This document shows positions 1 through 15,400 of a DNA stretch of 64,000 nucleotides, in pieces. The notes beneath the pieces are model-generated. The model ran no database searches. It was not told the DNA's origin and saw only the letters and a list, made by a program, of their open reading frames with translations. A program made the position numbers and the translations under genes. Source of the stretch: Oscarella lobularis (Eukaryota; Porifera; Homoscleromorpha; Homosclerophorida; Oscarellidae); assembly GCF_947507565.1 (NCBI RefSeq), contig NC_089192.1, positions 496,001-560,000 on the forward strand. The letters are read 5' to 3'. Each line of letters begins with the position of its first letter. Position 1 is the stretch's first letter.

Positions 1-3000
1 AATTTAAAATTTAGGCCCTAAGAATCAAAGATTATGTCCTTAATTTCATATTTAGGCTTTAAGAATCAAAGATTAGGCCCTCAATTTAAAATTTAGGCGC
101 TAAGAATCGAAGATTAGGCCCTCAATTTAAAATTTAGGCCTTAAGAATCAAAGATTAGGCCCTCAATTTAATATTTAGGCTTTTAGAATCAAAGATTAGG
201 CCCTAAATTTAATATTTTGGCCTTAACAGTCAAAGATTAGGTCCTCAATTAGTATTTAGGCCCTAAGAATCAAAGATTAGGCTCTCAATTTAACATTTAG
301 GCCTTAAGAATCGAAGATTAGGCCCTCTATTTAATATTTTGGCCTTAAGAATCAAAGATTAGGTCCCCAATTTAATATTTAGTCCTTAAGAATCAAAGAT
401 TAGGCCCTCAATTTAATATTTAGGCTTTTAGAATCAAAGATTAGGCCCTAAATTTAATATTTTGGCCTTAACAGTCAAAGATTAGGTCCTCAATTAGTAT
501 TTAGGCCCTAAGAATCAAAGATTAGGCCCTCAATTTAAAATTTAGGCCCTAAGAATCAAAGATTAGGCCCTCAATTTAAAATTTAGGCCCTAAGAATCAA
601 AGATTAAGTCCTCAATTTAATATTTAGGCCCTAAGAATCGAAGATTAGGCCCTCAATTTAAAATTTAGGCCCTAAGAATCAAAGATTAGGCCCTCAATTT
701 AAAATTTAGGCCCTAAGAATCAAAGATTAAGTCCTCAATTTAATATTTAGGCCCTAAGAATCGAAGATTAGGCCCTCAATTTAAAATTTAGGCCCTAAGA
801 ATCAAAGATTAGGTCCTCAATTTAATATTTATGCCCTAAGAATGGTAGATTAGGCCCTCAATTTAATATTTAGGCCCTAATAATCAAAGATTAGGCCCAC
901 AATTTAATATTTAGGCCCTAAGAATCAAAGATTAGGTCCTCAATTTAATAGTTAGGCCTTAAGAATCAAAGATTAGGCCCTGAATTTAAAATTTAGGCCC
1001 TAAGAATCAAAGATTAGGCCCTCAATTTAAAATTTAGGCTCTAAGAATCGAAGATTAGGACCTCAATTTAATATTTAGGCCCTAAGAATCAAAGATTAGG
1101 CCCTCAATTTAAAATTTAGGCCCTAAGAATCAAAGATTATGTCCTTAATTTCATATTTAGGCTTTAAGAATCAAAGATTAGGCCCTCAATTTAAAATTTA
1201 GGCGCTAAGAATCGAAGATTAGGCCCTCAATTTAAAATTTAGGCCTTAAGAATCAAAGATTAGGCCCTCAATTTAATATTTAGGCTTTTAGAATCAAAGA
1301 TTAGGCCCTAAATTTAATATTTTGGACTTAACAGTCAAAGATTAGGTCCTCAATTAGTATTTAGGCCCTAAGAATCAAAGATTAGGTCCTCAATTTAATA
1401 TTTAGGCCCTAAGAATCAAAGATTAGGTTTTCAATTTAATATTTATGCCCTAAGCATCGAAGATTAGGCTCTCAATTTAACATTTAGGCCTTAAGAATCG
1501 AAGATTAGGCCCTCTATTTAATATTTTGGCCTTAAGAATCAAAGATTAGGTCCCCAATTTAATATTTAGTCCTTAAGAATCAAAGATTAGGCCCTCAATT
1601 TAATATTTAGGCTTTTAGAATCAAAGATTAGGCCCTAAATTTAATATTTTGGCCTTAACAGTCAAAGATTAGGTCCTCAATTAGTATTTAGGCCCTAAGA
1701 ATCAAAGATTAGGCCCTCAATTTAAAATTTAGGCCCTAAGAATCAAAGATTAGGCCCTCAATTTAAAATTTAGGCCCTAAGAATCAAAGATTAAGTCCTC
1801 AATTTAATATTTAGGCCCTAAGAATCGAAGATTAGGCCCTCAATTTAAAATTTAGGCCCTAAGAATCAAAGATTAGGCCCTCAATTTAAAATTTAGGCCC
1901 TAAGAATCAAAGATTAAGTCCTCAATTTAATATTTAGGCCCTAAGAATCGAAGATTAGGCCCTCAATTTAAAATTTAGGCCCTAAGAATCAAAGATTAGG
2001 TCCTCAATTTAATATTTATGCCCTAAGAATGGTAGATTAGGCCCTCAATTTAATATTTAGGCCCTAATAATCAAAGATTAGGCCCACAATTTAATATTTA
2101 GGCCCTAAGAATCAAACATTAGGTCCTCAATTTAATAGTTAGGCCTTAAGAATCAAAGATTAGGCCCTGAATTTAAAATTTGGGCCCTAAGAATCAAAGA
2201 TTAGGCCCTCAATTTAAAATTTAGGCTCCAAGAATCGAAGATTAGGACCTCAATTTAATATTTAGGCCCTAAGAATCAAAGATTAGGCCCTCAATTTAAA
2301 ATTTAGGCCCTAAGAATCAAAGATTATGTCCTTAATTTCATATTTAGGCTTTAAGAATCAAAGATTAGGCCCTCAATTTAAAATTTAGGCGCTAAGAATC
2401 GAAGATTAGGCCCTCAATTTAAAATTTAGGCTTTTAGAATCAAAGATTAGGCCCTAAATTTAATATTTTGGACTTAACAGTCAAAGATTAGGTCCTCAAT
2501 TAGTATTTAGGCCCTAAGAATCAAAGATTAGGTCCTCAATTTAATATTTAGGCCTGAAGAATCAAAGATTAGGTCCTCAATTTAATATTTTGTTCTTAAG
2601 AATCAAAGATTAGGCCCTCAATTTAATATTTAGGCCCTTAGAATCGAAAGATTAGGCCCTCAATTTAATATTTAGGCCCTAAGAATCAAAGATTAGGCCC
2701 TCAATTTAAAATTTAGGCTCTAAGAATCGAAGATTAGGACCTCAATTTAATATTTAGGCCCTAAGAATCAAAGATTATGCCCTCTATTTAAAATTTAGGC
2801 CCTCAATTTAATATTTAGGCCCTAAGAATCAAAGATTAGGCCCTCAATTTAATATTTAGGCCCTAAGAATCAAAGATTAGGTCCTGAATTTAATATTTAG
2901 GCCTTAAGAACCAAAGATTAGGCCCTCAATTTAATATTTAGGCCCTAAGAATGGAAGATTAGGCCCTCAATTTAATATTTAGGCCCTAAGAATCAAAGAT

Positions 3001-6000
3001 TAGGTCCTCAATTTAATATTTAGGCCCTAAGAATCGAAAGATTAGGCCCTCAATTTAATATTTAGGCCCTAAGAATCGAAGATTAGTTCCTCAATTTAAT
3101 ATTTGGGTTCTAAGAATCGATGATTTGGCTCTCAATTTAATATTTAGGCCCTAAGAATCGAAGATTAGGCACTCAATTTAATATTTAGGCCTTAAGAATC
3201 AAAGATTAAGTCCTCAATTTAATATTTAGGCCCTAAGAATCAAAGATTAGGTCCTCAATTTAATATTTAGGCCCTAAGAATCGAAGACTAAGCCGTCAAT
3301 TTAATATTTAGGCCCTAAGAATGGAAGATTAGGCCCTCAATTTAATATTTAGGCCCTAAGAATCAAAGATTAGGTCCTCAATTTAATATTTAGGCCCTAA
3401 GAATCGAAGATTAGTTCCTCAATTTAATATTTGAGTTCTAAGAATCGATGATTTGGCTCTCAATTTAATATTTAGGCCCTAAGAATCGAAGATTAGGCAC
3501 TCAATTTAATATTTAGGCCTTAAGAATCAAAGATTAAGTCCTCAATTTAATATTTAGGCCCTAAGAATCAAAGATTAGGTCCTCAATTTAATATTTAGAC
3601 CCTAAGAATCAAAGATTAGGCCCTCAATTTAATATTTAGGCCCTAAGAATCAAAGATTAGGTCCTCAATTTAATATTTAGGGCTTAAGAATCAAAGATTA
3701 GGCCCTCAATTTAATATTTAGGCCTTAAGAATCAAAGATTAGGCCCTCAATTTAAAATTTAGGCCCTAAGAATCGAAGATTAGGACCTCAATTTAATATT
3801 TAGGCCCTAAGAATCAAAGATTAGGTCCTCAATTTAATATTTAGTCCCTAAGAATCGAAGATTAGGCCCTCAATTTAATATTTAGGCCCTAAGAATCAAA
3901 GATTAAATCCTCAATTTAATATTTAGGCCCTAAGAATCAAAGATTAGGCCCTCAATTTAAAATTTAGGCCCTAAGAATCGAAGATTAGGACCTCAATTTA
4001 ATATTTAGGTCCTAAGAATCAAAGATTAGGCCCTCAATTTAAAATTTAGGCCCTAAGAATCAAAGATTAGGTCCTCAATTTAATATTTAGGCCTTAAGAA
4101 TCAAAGATTAGGCCCTCAATTTAAAATTTAGGCCCTAAGAATCGAAGATTAGGTCCTCAATTTAAAGTTTAGGCCCTAAGAATCAAAGATTAGGCCCTCA
4201 ATTTAATATTTAGGCCCTAAGAATCAAAGATTAGGTCCTCAATTTAATATTTAGGCCCTAAGAATCGAAGATTAGTTCCTCAATTTAATATTTGGGTTCT
4301 AAGAATCGATGATTTGGCTCTCAATTTAATATTTAGGCCCTAAGAATCGAAGATTAGGCACTCAATTTAATATTTAGGCCTTAAGAATCAAAGATTAAGT
4401 CCTCAATTTAATATTTAGGCCCTAAGAATCAAAGATTAGGTCCTCAATTTAATATTTAGACCCTAAGAATCAAAGATTAGGCCCTCAATTTAATATTTAG
4501 GCCCTAAGAATCAAAGATTAGGTCCTCAATTTAATATTTAGGGCTTAAGAATCAAAGATTAGGCCCTCAATTTAATATTTAGGCCTTAAGAATCAAAGAT
4601 TAGGCCCTGAATTTAAAATTTAGGCCCTAAGAATCGAAGATTAGGACCTCAATTTAATATTTAGGCCCTAAGAATCAAAGATTAGGTCCTCAATTTAATA
4701 TTTAGTCCCTAAGAATCGAAGATTAGGCCCTCAATTTAATATTTAGGCCCTAAGAATCAAAGATTAAATCCTCAATTTAATATTTAGGCCCTAAGAATCA
4801 AAGATTAGGCCCTCAATTTAAAATTTAGGCCCTAAGAATCGAAGATTAGGACCTCAATTTAATATTTAGGTCCTAAGAATCAAAGATTAGGCCCTCAATT
4901 TAAAATTTAGGCCCTAAGAATCAAAGATTAGGTCCTCAATTTAATATTTAGGCCTTAAGAATCAAAGATTAGGCCCTCAATTTAAAATTTAGGCCCTAAG
5001 AATCGAAGATTAGGTCCTCAATTTAAAGTTTAGGCCCTAAGAATCAAAGATTAGGCCCTCAATTTAATATTTAGGCCCTAAGAATCGAAGATTAGGTCCT
5101 CAATTTAATATTTAGGCCCTAAGAATCGAAGATTATGCCCTCAATTTAAAATTTAGGCCCTAAGAATCGAAGATTAGGCCGTCAATTTAATATTTAGGAC
5201 CTAAGAATGGAAGATTAGGCCCTCAATTTAATATTTAGGCCTTAAGAATCAAAGATTAAGTCCTCAATTTAATATTTAGTCCTTAAGAATCAAAGATTAG
5301 GACCTCAATTTAATATTTAGGCCCTAAGAATCAAAGATTAGGCCCTCAATTTAAAATTTAGGCCCTAGGAATCAAAGATTAGGTCCTCAATTTAAAATTT
5401 AGGCACTAAGAATCGAAGATTAGGCCCTCAATTTAATATTTTGGCCTTAACAGTCAAAGATTAGGTCCTCAATTAGTATTTAGGCCCTAAGAATCAAAGA
5501 TTAGGTCCTCAATTTAATATTTAAGCCTTAAGAATCAAAGGTTAGGTCCTCAATTTAATATTTAGGCCTTAAGAATCAAAGATTAGGGCCTCAATTTAAT
5601 ATTTAGGCCCTAAGAATCGAAGATTAAGTCCTCAATTTAAAATTTAGGCCCTAAGAATCAAAGATTAGGCCCTCAATTTAAAATTTAGGCCCTAAGAATC
5701 AAAGATTAAGTCCTCAATTTAATATCTAGGCCCTAAGAATCGAAGATTAGGCCCTCAATTTAAAATCTAGGCCCTAAGAATCAAAGATTAGGTCCTCAAT
5801 TTAATATTTAGGCCTTAAGAATCAAAGATTAGGCCCTCAATTTAAAATTTAGGCCCTAAGAATCGAAAATTAGGCCCTCAATTTAAAATTTAGGCCCTAA
5901 GAATCAAAGATTAGGTCCTCAATTTAATATTTATGCCCTAAGCATCGAAGATTAGGCTCTCAATTTAACATTTAGGCCCTAAGAATCAAAGATTAGGCCC

Positions 6001-9000
6001 TCAATTTAAAATTTAGGCTCTAAGAATCGAAGATTAGGACCTCAATTTAATATTTAGGCCCTAAGAATCAAAGATTAGGCCCTCAATTTAAAATTTAGGC
6101 CCTAAGAATCAAAGATTATGTCCTTAATTTCATATTTAGGCTTTAAGAATCAAAGATTAGGCCCTCAATTTAAAATTTAGGCGCTAAGAATCGAAGATTA
6201 GGCCCTCAATTTAAAATTTAGGCCTTAAGAATCAAAGATTAGGCCCTCAATTTAATATTTAGGCTTTTAGAATCAAAGATTAGGCCCTAAATTTAATATT
6301 TTGGCCTTAACAGTCAAAGATTAGGTCCTCAATTAGTATTTAGGCCCTAAGAATCAAAGATTAGGCTCTCAATTTAACATTTAGGCCTTAAGAATCGAAG
6401 ATTAGGCCCTCTATTTAATATTTTGGCCTTAAGAATCAAAGATTAGGTCCCCAATTTAATATTTAGTCCTTAAGAATCAAAGATTAGGCCCTCAATTTAA
6501 TATTTAGGCTTTTAGAATCAAAGATTAGGCCCTAAATTTAATATTTTGGCCTTAACAGTCAAAGATTAGGTCCTCAATTAGTATTTAGGCCCTAAGAATC
6601 AAAGATTAGGCCCTCAATTTAAAATTTAGGCCCTAAGAATCAAAGATTAGGCCCTCAATTTAAAATTTAGGCCCTAAGAATCAAAGATTAAGTCCTCAAT
6701 TTAATATTTAGGCCCTAAGAATCGAAGATTAGGCCCTCAATTTAAAATTTAGGCCCTAAGAATCAAAGATTAGGCCCTCAATTTAAAATTTAGGCCCTAA
6801 GAATCAAAGATTAAGTCCTCAATTTAATATTTAGGCCCTAAGAATCGAAGATTAGGCCCTCAATTTAAAATTTAGGCCCTAAGAATCAAAGATTAGGTCC
6901 TCAATTTAATATTTATGCCCTAAGAATGGTAGATTAGGCCCTCAATTTAATATTTAGGCCCTAATAATCAAAGATTAGGCCCACAATTTAATATTTAGGC
7001 CCTAAGAATCAAAGATTAGGTCCTCAATTTAATAGTTAGGCCTTAAGAATCAAAGATTAGGCCCTGAATTTAAAATTTAGGCCCTAAGAATCAAAGATTA
7101 GGCCCTCAATTTAAAATTTAGGCTCTAAGAATCGAAGATTAGGACCTCAATTTAATATTTAGGCCCTAAGAATCAAAGATTAGGCCCTCAATTTAAAATT
7201 TAGGCCCTAAGAATCAAAGATTATGTCCTTAATTTCATATTTAGGCTTTAAGAATCAAAGATTAGGCCCTCAATTTAAAATTTAGGCGCTAAGAATCGAA
7301 GATTAGGCCCTCAATTTAAAATTTAGGCCTTAAGAATCAAAGATTAGGCCCTCAATTTAATATTTAGGCTTTTAGAATCAAAGATTAGGCCCTAAATTTA
7401 ATATTTTGGACTTAACAGTCAAAGATTAGGTCCTCAATTAGTATTTAGGCCCTAAGAATCAAAGATTAGGTCCTCAATTTAATATTTAGGCCTTAAGAAT
7501 CAAAGATTAGGTTTTCAATTTAATATTTATGCCCTAAGCATCGAAGATTAGGCTCTCAATTTAACATTTAGGCCTTAAGAATCGAAGATTAGGCCCTCTA
7601 TTTAATATTTTGGCCTTAAGAATCAAAGATTAGGTCCCCAATTTAATATTTAGTCCTTAAGAATCAAAGATTAGGCCCTCAATTTAATATTTAGGCTTTT
7701 AGAATCAAAGATTAGGCCCTAAATTTAATATTTTGGCCTTAACAGTCAAAGATTAGGTCCTCAATTAGTATTTAGGCCCTAAGAATCAAAGATTAGGCCC
7801 TCAATTTAAAATTTAGGCCCTAAGAATCAAAGATTAGGCCCTCAATTTAAAATTTAGGCCCTAAGAATCAAAGATTAAGTCCTCAATTTAATATTTAGGC
7901 CCTAAGAATCGAAGATTAGGCCCTCAATTTAAAATTTAGGCCCTAAGAATCAAAGATTAGGCCCTCAATTTAAAATTTAGGCCCTAAGAATCAAAGATTA
8001 AGTCCTCAATTTAATATTTAGGCCCTAAGAATCGAAGATTAGGCCCTCAATTTAAAATTTAGGCCCTAAGAATCAAAGATTAGGTCCTCAATTTAATATT
8101 TATGCCCTAAGAATGGTAGATTAGGCCCTCAATTTAATATTTAGGCCCTAATAATCAAAGATTAGGCCCACAATTTAATATTTAGGCCCTAAGAATCAAA
8201 CATTAGGTCCTCAATTTAATAGTTAGGCCTTAAGAATCAAAGATTAGGCCCTGAATTTAAAATTTGGGCTCTAAGAATCAAAGATTAGGCCCTCAATTTA
8301 AAATTTAGGCTCCAAGAATCGAAGATTAGGACCTCAATTTAATATTTAGGCCCTAAGAATCAAAGATTAGGCCCTCAATTTAAAATTTAGGCCCTAAGAA
8401 TCAAAGATTATGTCCTTAATTTCATATTTAGGCTTTAAGAATCAAAGATTAGGCCCTCAATTTAAAATTTAGGCGCTAAGAATCGAAGATTAGGCCCTCA
8501 ATTTAAAATTTAGGCCTTAAGAATCAAAGATTAGGCCCTCAATTTAATATTTAGGCTTTTAGAATCAAAGATTAGGCCCTAAATTTAATATTTTGGACTT
8601 AACAGTCAAAGATTAGGTCCTCAATTAGTATTTAGGCCCTAAGAATCAAAGATTAGGTCCTCAATTTAATATTTAGGCCTGAAGAATCAAAGATTAGGTC
8701 CTCAATTTAATATTTTGTTCTTAAGAATCAAAGATTAGGCCCTCAATTTAATATTTAGGCCCTTAGAATCGAAAGATTAGGCCCTCAATTTAATATTTAG
8801 GCCCTAAGAATCAAAGATTAGGCCCTCAATTTAAAATTTAGGCTCTAAGAATCGAAGATTAGGACCTCAATTTAATATTTAGGCCCTAAGAATCAAAGAT
8901 TATGCCCTCTATTTAAAATTTAGGCCCTCAATTTAATATTTAGGCCCTAAGAATCAAAGATTAGGCCCTCAATTTAATATTTAGGCCCTAAGAATCAAAG

Positions 9001-9400
9001 ATTAGGTCCTGAATTTAATATTTAGGCCTTAAGGACCAAAGATTAGGCCCTCAATTTAATATTTAGGCCCTAAGAATGGAAGATTAGGCCCTCAATTTAA
9101 TATTTAGGCCCTAAGAATCAAAGATTAGGTCCTCAATTTAATATTTAGGCCCTAAGAATCGAAAGATTAGGCCCTCAATTTAATATTTAGGCCCTAAGAA
9201 TCGAAGATTAGTTCCTCAATTTAATATTTGGGTTCTAAGAATCGATGATTTGGCTCTCAATTTAATATTTAGGCCCTAAGAATCGAAGATTAGGCACTCA
9301 ATTTAATATTTAGGCCTTAAGAATCAAAGATTAAGTCCTCAATTTAATATTTAGGCCCTAAGAATCAAAGATTAGGTCCTCAATTTAATATTTAGGCCCT
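1..9400. repeat. Higher-order satellite repeat, about 6.08-kb period
   Basis: A distinctive variant word, GTCCTTAATTTCAT, begins at 36, 1141 and 2328 and again at 6120, 7225 and 8412. Each pair is exactly 6,084 bp apart, and the internal spacings (1,105 and 1,187 bp) are preserved. Further right the offset grows to about 6,125 bp: GAATCGAAAG stands at 2641 and 8766, so the first copy lacks about one 41-bp unit. This shows a recent segmental duplication of a roughly 3-kb stretch of monomers within the array. Confidence 0.85.
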
Positions 9401-12400
9401 AAGAATCGAAGACTAAGCCGTCAATTTAATATTTAGGCCCTAAGAATGGAAGATTAGGCCCTCAATTTAATATTTAGGCCCTAAGAATCAAAGATTAGGT
9501 CCTCAATTTAATATTTAGGCCCTAAGAATCGAAGATTAGTTCCTCAATTTAATATTTGGGTTCTAAGAATCGATGATTTGGCTCTCAATTTAATATTTAG
9601 GCCCTAAGAATCGAAGATTAGGCACTCAATTTAATATTTAGGCCTTAAGAATCAAAGATTAAGTCCTCAATTTAATATTTAGGCCCTAAGAATCAAAGAT
9701 TAGGTCCTCAATTTAATATTTAGACCCTAAGAATCAAAGATTAGGCCCTCAATTTAATATTTAGGCCCTAAGAATCAAAGATTAGGTCCTCAATTTAATA
9801 TTTAGGGCTTAAGAATCAAAGATTAGGCCCTCAATTTAATATTTAGGCCCTAAGAATCAAAGATTAGGTCCTCAATTTAATATTTAGGGCTTAAGAATCA
9901 AAGATTAGGCCCTCAATTTAATATTTAGGCCCTAAGAATCGAAGATTAGGCCCTCAATTTAATATTTAGGCCTTAAGAACCAAAGATTAGGGCCTCAATT
10001 TAATATTTAGGCCCTAAAAATCGAAGATTAGGACCTCAATTTAATGTTTAGGCCCTAAGAATCAAAGATTAGGTCCTCAATTTAATATTTAGACCCTAAG
10101 AATCAAAGATTAGGCCCTCAATTTAATATTTAGGCCCTAAGAATCAAAGATTAGGTCCTCAATTTAATATTTAGGGCTTAAGAATCAAAGATTAGGCCCT
10201 CAATTTAATATTTAGGCCCTAAGAATCAAAGATTAGGTCCTCAATTTAATATTTAGGGCTTAAGAATCAAAGATTAGGCCCTCAATTTAATATTTAGGCC
10301 CTAAGAATCGAAGATTAGGCCCTCAATTTAATATTTAGGCCTTAAGAACCAAAGATTAGGGCCTCAATTTAATATTTAGGCCCTAAGAATCGAAGATTAG
10401 GACCTCAATTTAATGTTTAGGCCCTAAGAATCAAAGATTATGCCCTCAATTTAAAATTTAGGCCCTAAGAATCAAAGATTAGGTCCTCAGTTTAATATTT
10501 AGGCCTTAAGAATCAAAGATTAGGCCCTCAATTTAAAATTTAGGCCCTAAGAATCAAAGATTAAGTCCTCAATTTAATATTTAGGCCCTAAGAATCGAAG
10601 ATTAGGCCCTCAATTTAAAATTTAGGCCCTAAGAATCAAAGATTAGGTCCTCAATTTAATATTTATGCCCTAAGAATGGTAGATTAGGCCCTCAATTTAA
10701 TATTTAGGCCCTAATAATCAAAGATTAGGCCCACAATTTAATATTTAGGCCCTAAGAATCAAAGATTAGGTCCTCAATTTAATAGTTAGGCCTTAAGAAT
10801 CAAAGATTAGGCCCTGAATTTAAAATTTAGGCCCTAAGAATCAAAGATTAGGCCCTCAATTTAAAATTTAGGCTCTAAGAATCGAAGATTAGGACCTCAA
10901 TTTAATATTTAGGCCCTAAGAATCAAAGATTAGGCCCTCAATTTAAAATTTAGGCCCTAAGAATCAAAGATTATGTCCTTAATTTCATATTTAGGCTTTA
11001 AGAATCAAAGATTAGGCCCTCAATTTAAAATTTAGGCGCTAAGAATCGAAGATTAGGCCCTCAATTTAAAATTTAGGCCTTAAGAATCAAAGATTAGGCC
11101 CTCAATTTAATATTTAGGCTTTTAGAATCAAAGATTAGGCCCTAAATTTAATATTTTGGACTTAACAGTCAAAGATTAGGTCCTCAATTAGTATTTAGGC
11201 CCTAAGAATCAAAGATTAGGTCCTCAATTTAATATTTAGGCCTGAAGAATCAAAGATTAGGTCCTCAATTTAATATTTTGTTCTTAAGAATCAAAGATTA
11301 GGCCCTCAATTTAATATTTAGGCCCTAAGAATCAAAGATTAGGTCCTCAATTTAATATTTAGGTTCTAAGAATCAAAGATTAGGTTTTCAATTTAATATT
11401 TATGCCCTAAGCATCGAAGATTAGGCTCTCAATTTAACATTTAGGCCTTAAGAATCGAAGATTAGGCCCTCTATTTAATATTTTGGCCTTAAGAATCAAA
11501 GATTAGGTCCCCAATTTAATATTTAGTCCTTAAGAATCAAAGATTAGGCCCTCAATTTAATATTTAGGCTTTTAGAATCAAAGATTAGGCCCTAAATTTA
11601 ATATTTTGGCCTTAACAGTCAAAGATTAGGTCCTCAATTAGTATTTAGGCCCTAAGAATCAAAGATTAGGCCCTCAATTTAAAATTTAGGCCCTAAGAAT
11701 CAAAGATTAGGCCCTCAATTTAAAATTTAGGCCCTAAGAATCAAAGATTAAGTCCTCAATTTAATATTTAGGCCCTAAGAATCGAAGATTAGGCCCTCAA
11801 TTTAAAATTTAGGCCCTAAGAATCAAAGATTAGGCCCTCAATTTAAAATTTAGGCCCTAAGAATCAAAGATTAAGTCCTCAATTTAATATTTAGGCCCTA
11901 AGAATCGAAGATTAGGCCCTCAATTTAAAATTTAGGCCCTAAGAATCAAAGATTAGGTCCTCAATTTAATATTTATGCCCTAAGAATGGTAGATTAGGCC
12001 CTCAATTTAATATTTAGGCCCTAATAATCAAAGATTAGGCCCACAATTTAATATTTAGGCCCTAAGAATCAAACATTAGGTCCTCAATTTAATAGTTAGG
12101 CCTTAAGAATCAAAGATTAGGCCCTGAATTTAAAATTTGGGCCCTAAGAATCAAAGATTAGGCCCTCAATTTAAAATTTAGGCTCCAAGAATCGAAGATT
12201 AGGACCTCAATTTAATATTTAGGCCCTAAGAATCAAAGATTAGGCCCTCAATTTAAAATTTAGGCCCTAAGAATCAAAGATTATGTCCTTAATTTCATAT
12301 TTAGGCTTTAAGAATCAAAGATTAGGCCCTCAATTTAAAATTTAGGCGCTAAGAATCGAAGATTAGGCCCTCAATTTAAAATTTAGGCCTTAAGAATCAA

Positions 12401-15400
12401 AGATTAGGCCCTCAATTTAATATTTAGGCTTTTAGAATCAAAGATTAGGCCCTAAATTTAATATTTTGGACTTAACAGTCAAAGATTAGGTCCTCAATTA
12501 GTATTTAGGCCCTAAGAATCAAAGATTAGGTCCTCAATTTAATATTTAGGCCTGAAGAATCAAAGATTAGGTCCTCAATTTAATATTTTGTTCTTAAGAA
12601 TCAAAGATTAGGCCCTCAATTTAATATTTAGGCCCTTAGAATCGAAAGATTAGGCCCTCAATTTAATATTTAGGCCCTAAGAATCAAAGATTAGGCCCTC
12701 AATTTAAAATTTAGGCTCTAAGAATCGAAGATTAGGACCTCAATTTAATATTTAGGCCCTAAGAATCAAAGATTATGCCCTCTATTTAAAATTTAGGCCC
12801 TCAATTTAATATTTAGGCCCTAAGAATCAAAGATTAGGCCCTCAATTTAATATTTAGGCCCTAAGAATCAAAGATTAGGTCCTGAATTTAATATTTAGGC
12901 CTTAAGAACCAAAGATTAGGCCCTCAATTTAATATTTAGGCCCTAAGAATGGAAGATTAGGCCCTCAATTTAATATTTAGGCCCTAAGAATCAAAGATTA
13001 GGTCCTCAATTTAATATTTAGGCCCTAAGAATCGAAAGATTAGGCCCTCAATTTAATATTTAGGCCCTAAGAATCGAAGATTAGTTCCTCAATTTAATAT
13101 TTGGGTTCTAAGAATCGATGATTTGGCTCTCAATTTAATATTTAGGCCCTAAGAATCGAAGATTAGGCACTCAATTTAATATTTAGGCCTTAAGAATCAA
13201 AGATTAAGTCCTCAATTTAATATTTAGGCCCTAAGAATCAAAGATTAGGTCCTCAATTTAATATTTAGGCCCTAAGAATGGAAGACTAAGCCGTCAATTT
13301 AATATTTAGGCCCTAAGAATGGAAGATTAGGCCCTCAATTTAATATTTAGGCCCTAAGAATCAAAGATTAGGTCCTCAATTTAATATTTAGGCCCTAAGA
13401 ATCGAAGATTAGTTCCTCAATTTAATATTTGGGTTCTAAGAATCGATGATTTGGCTCTCAATTTAATATTTAGGCCCTAAGAATCGAAGATTAGGCACTC
13501 AATTTAATATTTAGGCCTTAAGAATCAAAGATTAAGTCCTCAATTTAATATTTAGGCCCTAAGAATCAAAGATTAGGTCCTCAATTTAATATTTAGGCCC
13601 TAAGAATGGAAGATTAGGCCCTCAATTTAATATTTAGGCCCTAAGAATCAAAGATTAGGTCCTCAATTTAATATTTAGGCCCTAAGAATCGAAAGATTAG
13701 GCCCTCAATTTAATATTTAGGCCCTAAGAATCGAAGATTAGTTCCTCAATTTAATATTTGGGTTCTAAGAATCGATGATTTGGCTCTCAATTTAATATTT
13801 AGGCCCTAAGAATCGAAGATTAGGCACTCAATTTAATATTTAGGCCTTAAGAATCAAAGATTAAGTCCTCAATTTAATATTTAGGCCCTAAGAATCAAAG
13901 ATTAGGTCCTCAATTTAATATTTAGGTCCTAAGAATCGAAAGATTAGGCCCTCAATTTAATATTTAGGCCCTAAGAATCGAAGATTATGCCGTCAATTTA
14001 TTATTTAGGCCCTAAGAATGGAAGATTAGGCCCTCAATTTAATATTTAGGCCATAAGAATCAAAGATTAGGTCCTCAATTTAATATTTAGACCCTAAGAA
14101 TCAAAGATTAGGCCCTCAATTTAATATTTAGGCCCTAAGAATCAAAGATTAGGTCCTCAATTTAATATTTAGGGCTTAAGAATCAAAGATTAGGCCCTCA
14201 ATTTAATATTTAGGCCCTAAGAATCAAAGATTAGGTCCTCAATTTAATATTTAGGGCTTAAGAATCAAAGATTAGGCCCTCAATTTAATATTTAGGCCCT
14301 AAGAATCGAAGATTAGGCCCTCAATTTAATATTTAGGCCTTAAGAACCAAAGATTAGGGCCTCAATTTAATATTTAGGCCCTAAGAATCGAAGATTAGGA
14401 CCTCAATTTAATGTTTAGGCCCTAAGAATCAAAGATTATGCCCTCAATTTAAAATTTAGGCCCTAAGAATCAAAGATTAGGTCCTCAGTTTAATATTTAG
14501 GCCTTAAGAATCAAAGATTAGGCCCTCAATTTAAAATTTAGGCCCTAAGAATCAAAGATTAAGTCCTCAATTTAATATTTAGGCCCTAAGAATCGAAGAT
14601 TAGGCCCTCAATTTAAAATTTAGGCCCTAAGAATCAAAGATTAGGTCCTCAATTTAATATTTATGCCCTAAGAATGGTAGATTAGGCCCTCAATTTAATA
14701 TTTAGGCCCTAATAATCAAAGATTAGGCCCACAATTTAATATTTAGGCCCTAAGAATCAAAGATTAGGTCCTCAATTTAATAGTTAGGCCTTAAGAATCA
14801 AAGATTAGGCCCTGAATTTAAAATTTAGGCCCTAAGAATCAAAGATTAGGCCCTCAATTTAAAATTTAGGCTCTAAGAATCGAAGATTAGGACCTCAATT
14901 TAATATTTAGGCCCTAAGAATCAAAGATTAGGCCCTCAATTTAAAATTTAGGCCCTAAGAATCAAAGATTATGTCCTTAATTTCATATTTAGGCTTTAAT
15001 AATCAAAGATTAGGCCCTCAATTTAAAATTTAGGCGCTAAGAATCGAAGATTAGGCCCTCAATTTAAAATTTAGGCCTTAAGAATCAAAGATTAGGCCCT
15101 CAATTTAATATTTAGGCTTTTAGAATCAAAGATTAGGCCCTAAATTTAATATTTTGGACTTAACAGTCAAAGATTAGGTCCTCAATTAGTATTTAGGCCC
15201 TAAGAATCAAAGATTAGGTCCTCAATTTAATATTTAGGCCTGAAGAATCAAAGATTAGGTCCTCAATTTAATATTTTGTTCTTAAGAATCAAAGATTAGG
15301 CCCTCAATTTAATATTTAGGCCCTTAGAATCGAAAGATTAGGCCCTCAATTTAATATTTAGGCCCTAAGAATCAAAGATTAGGCCCTCAATTTAAAATTT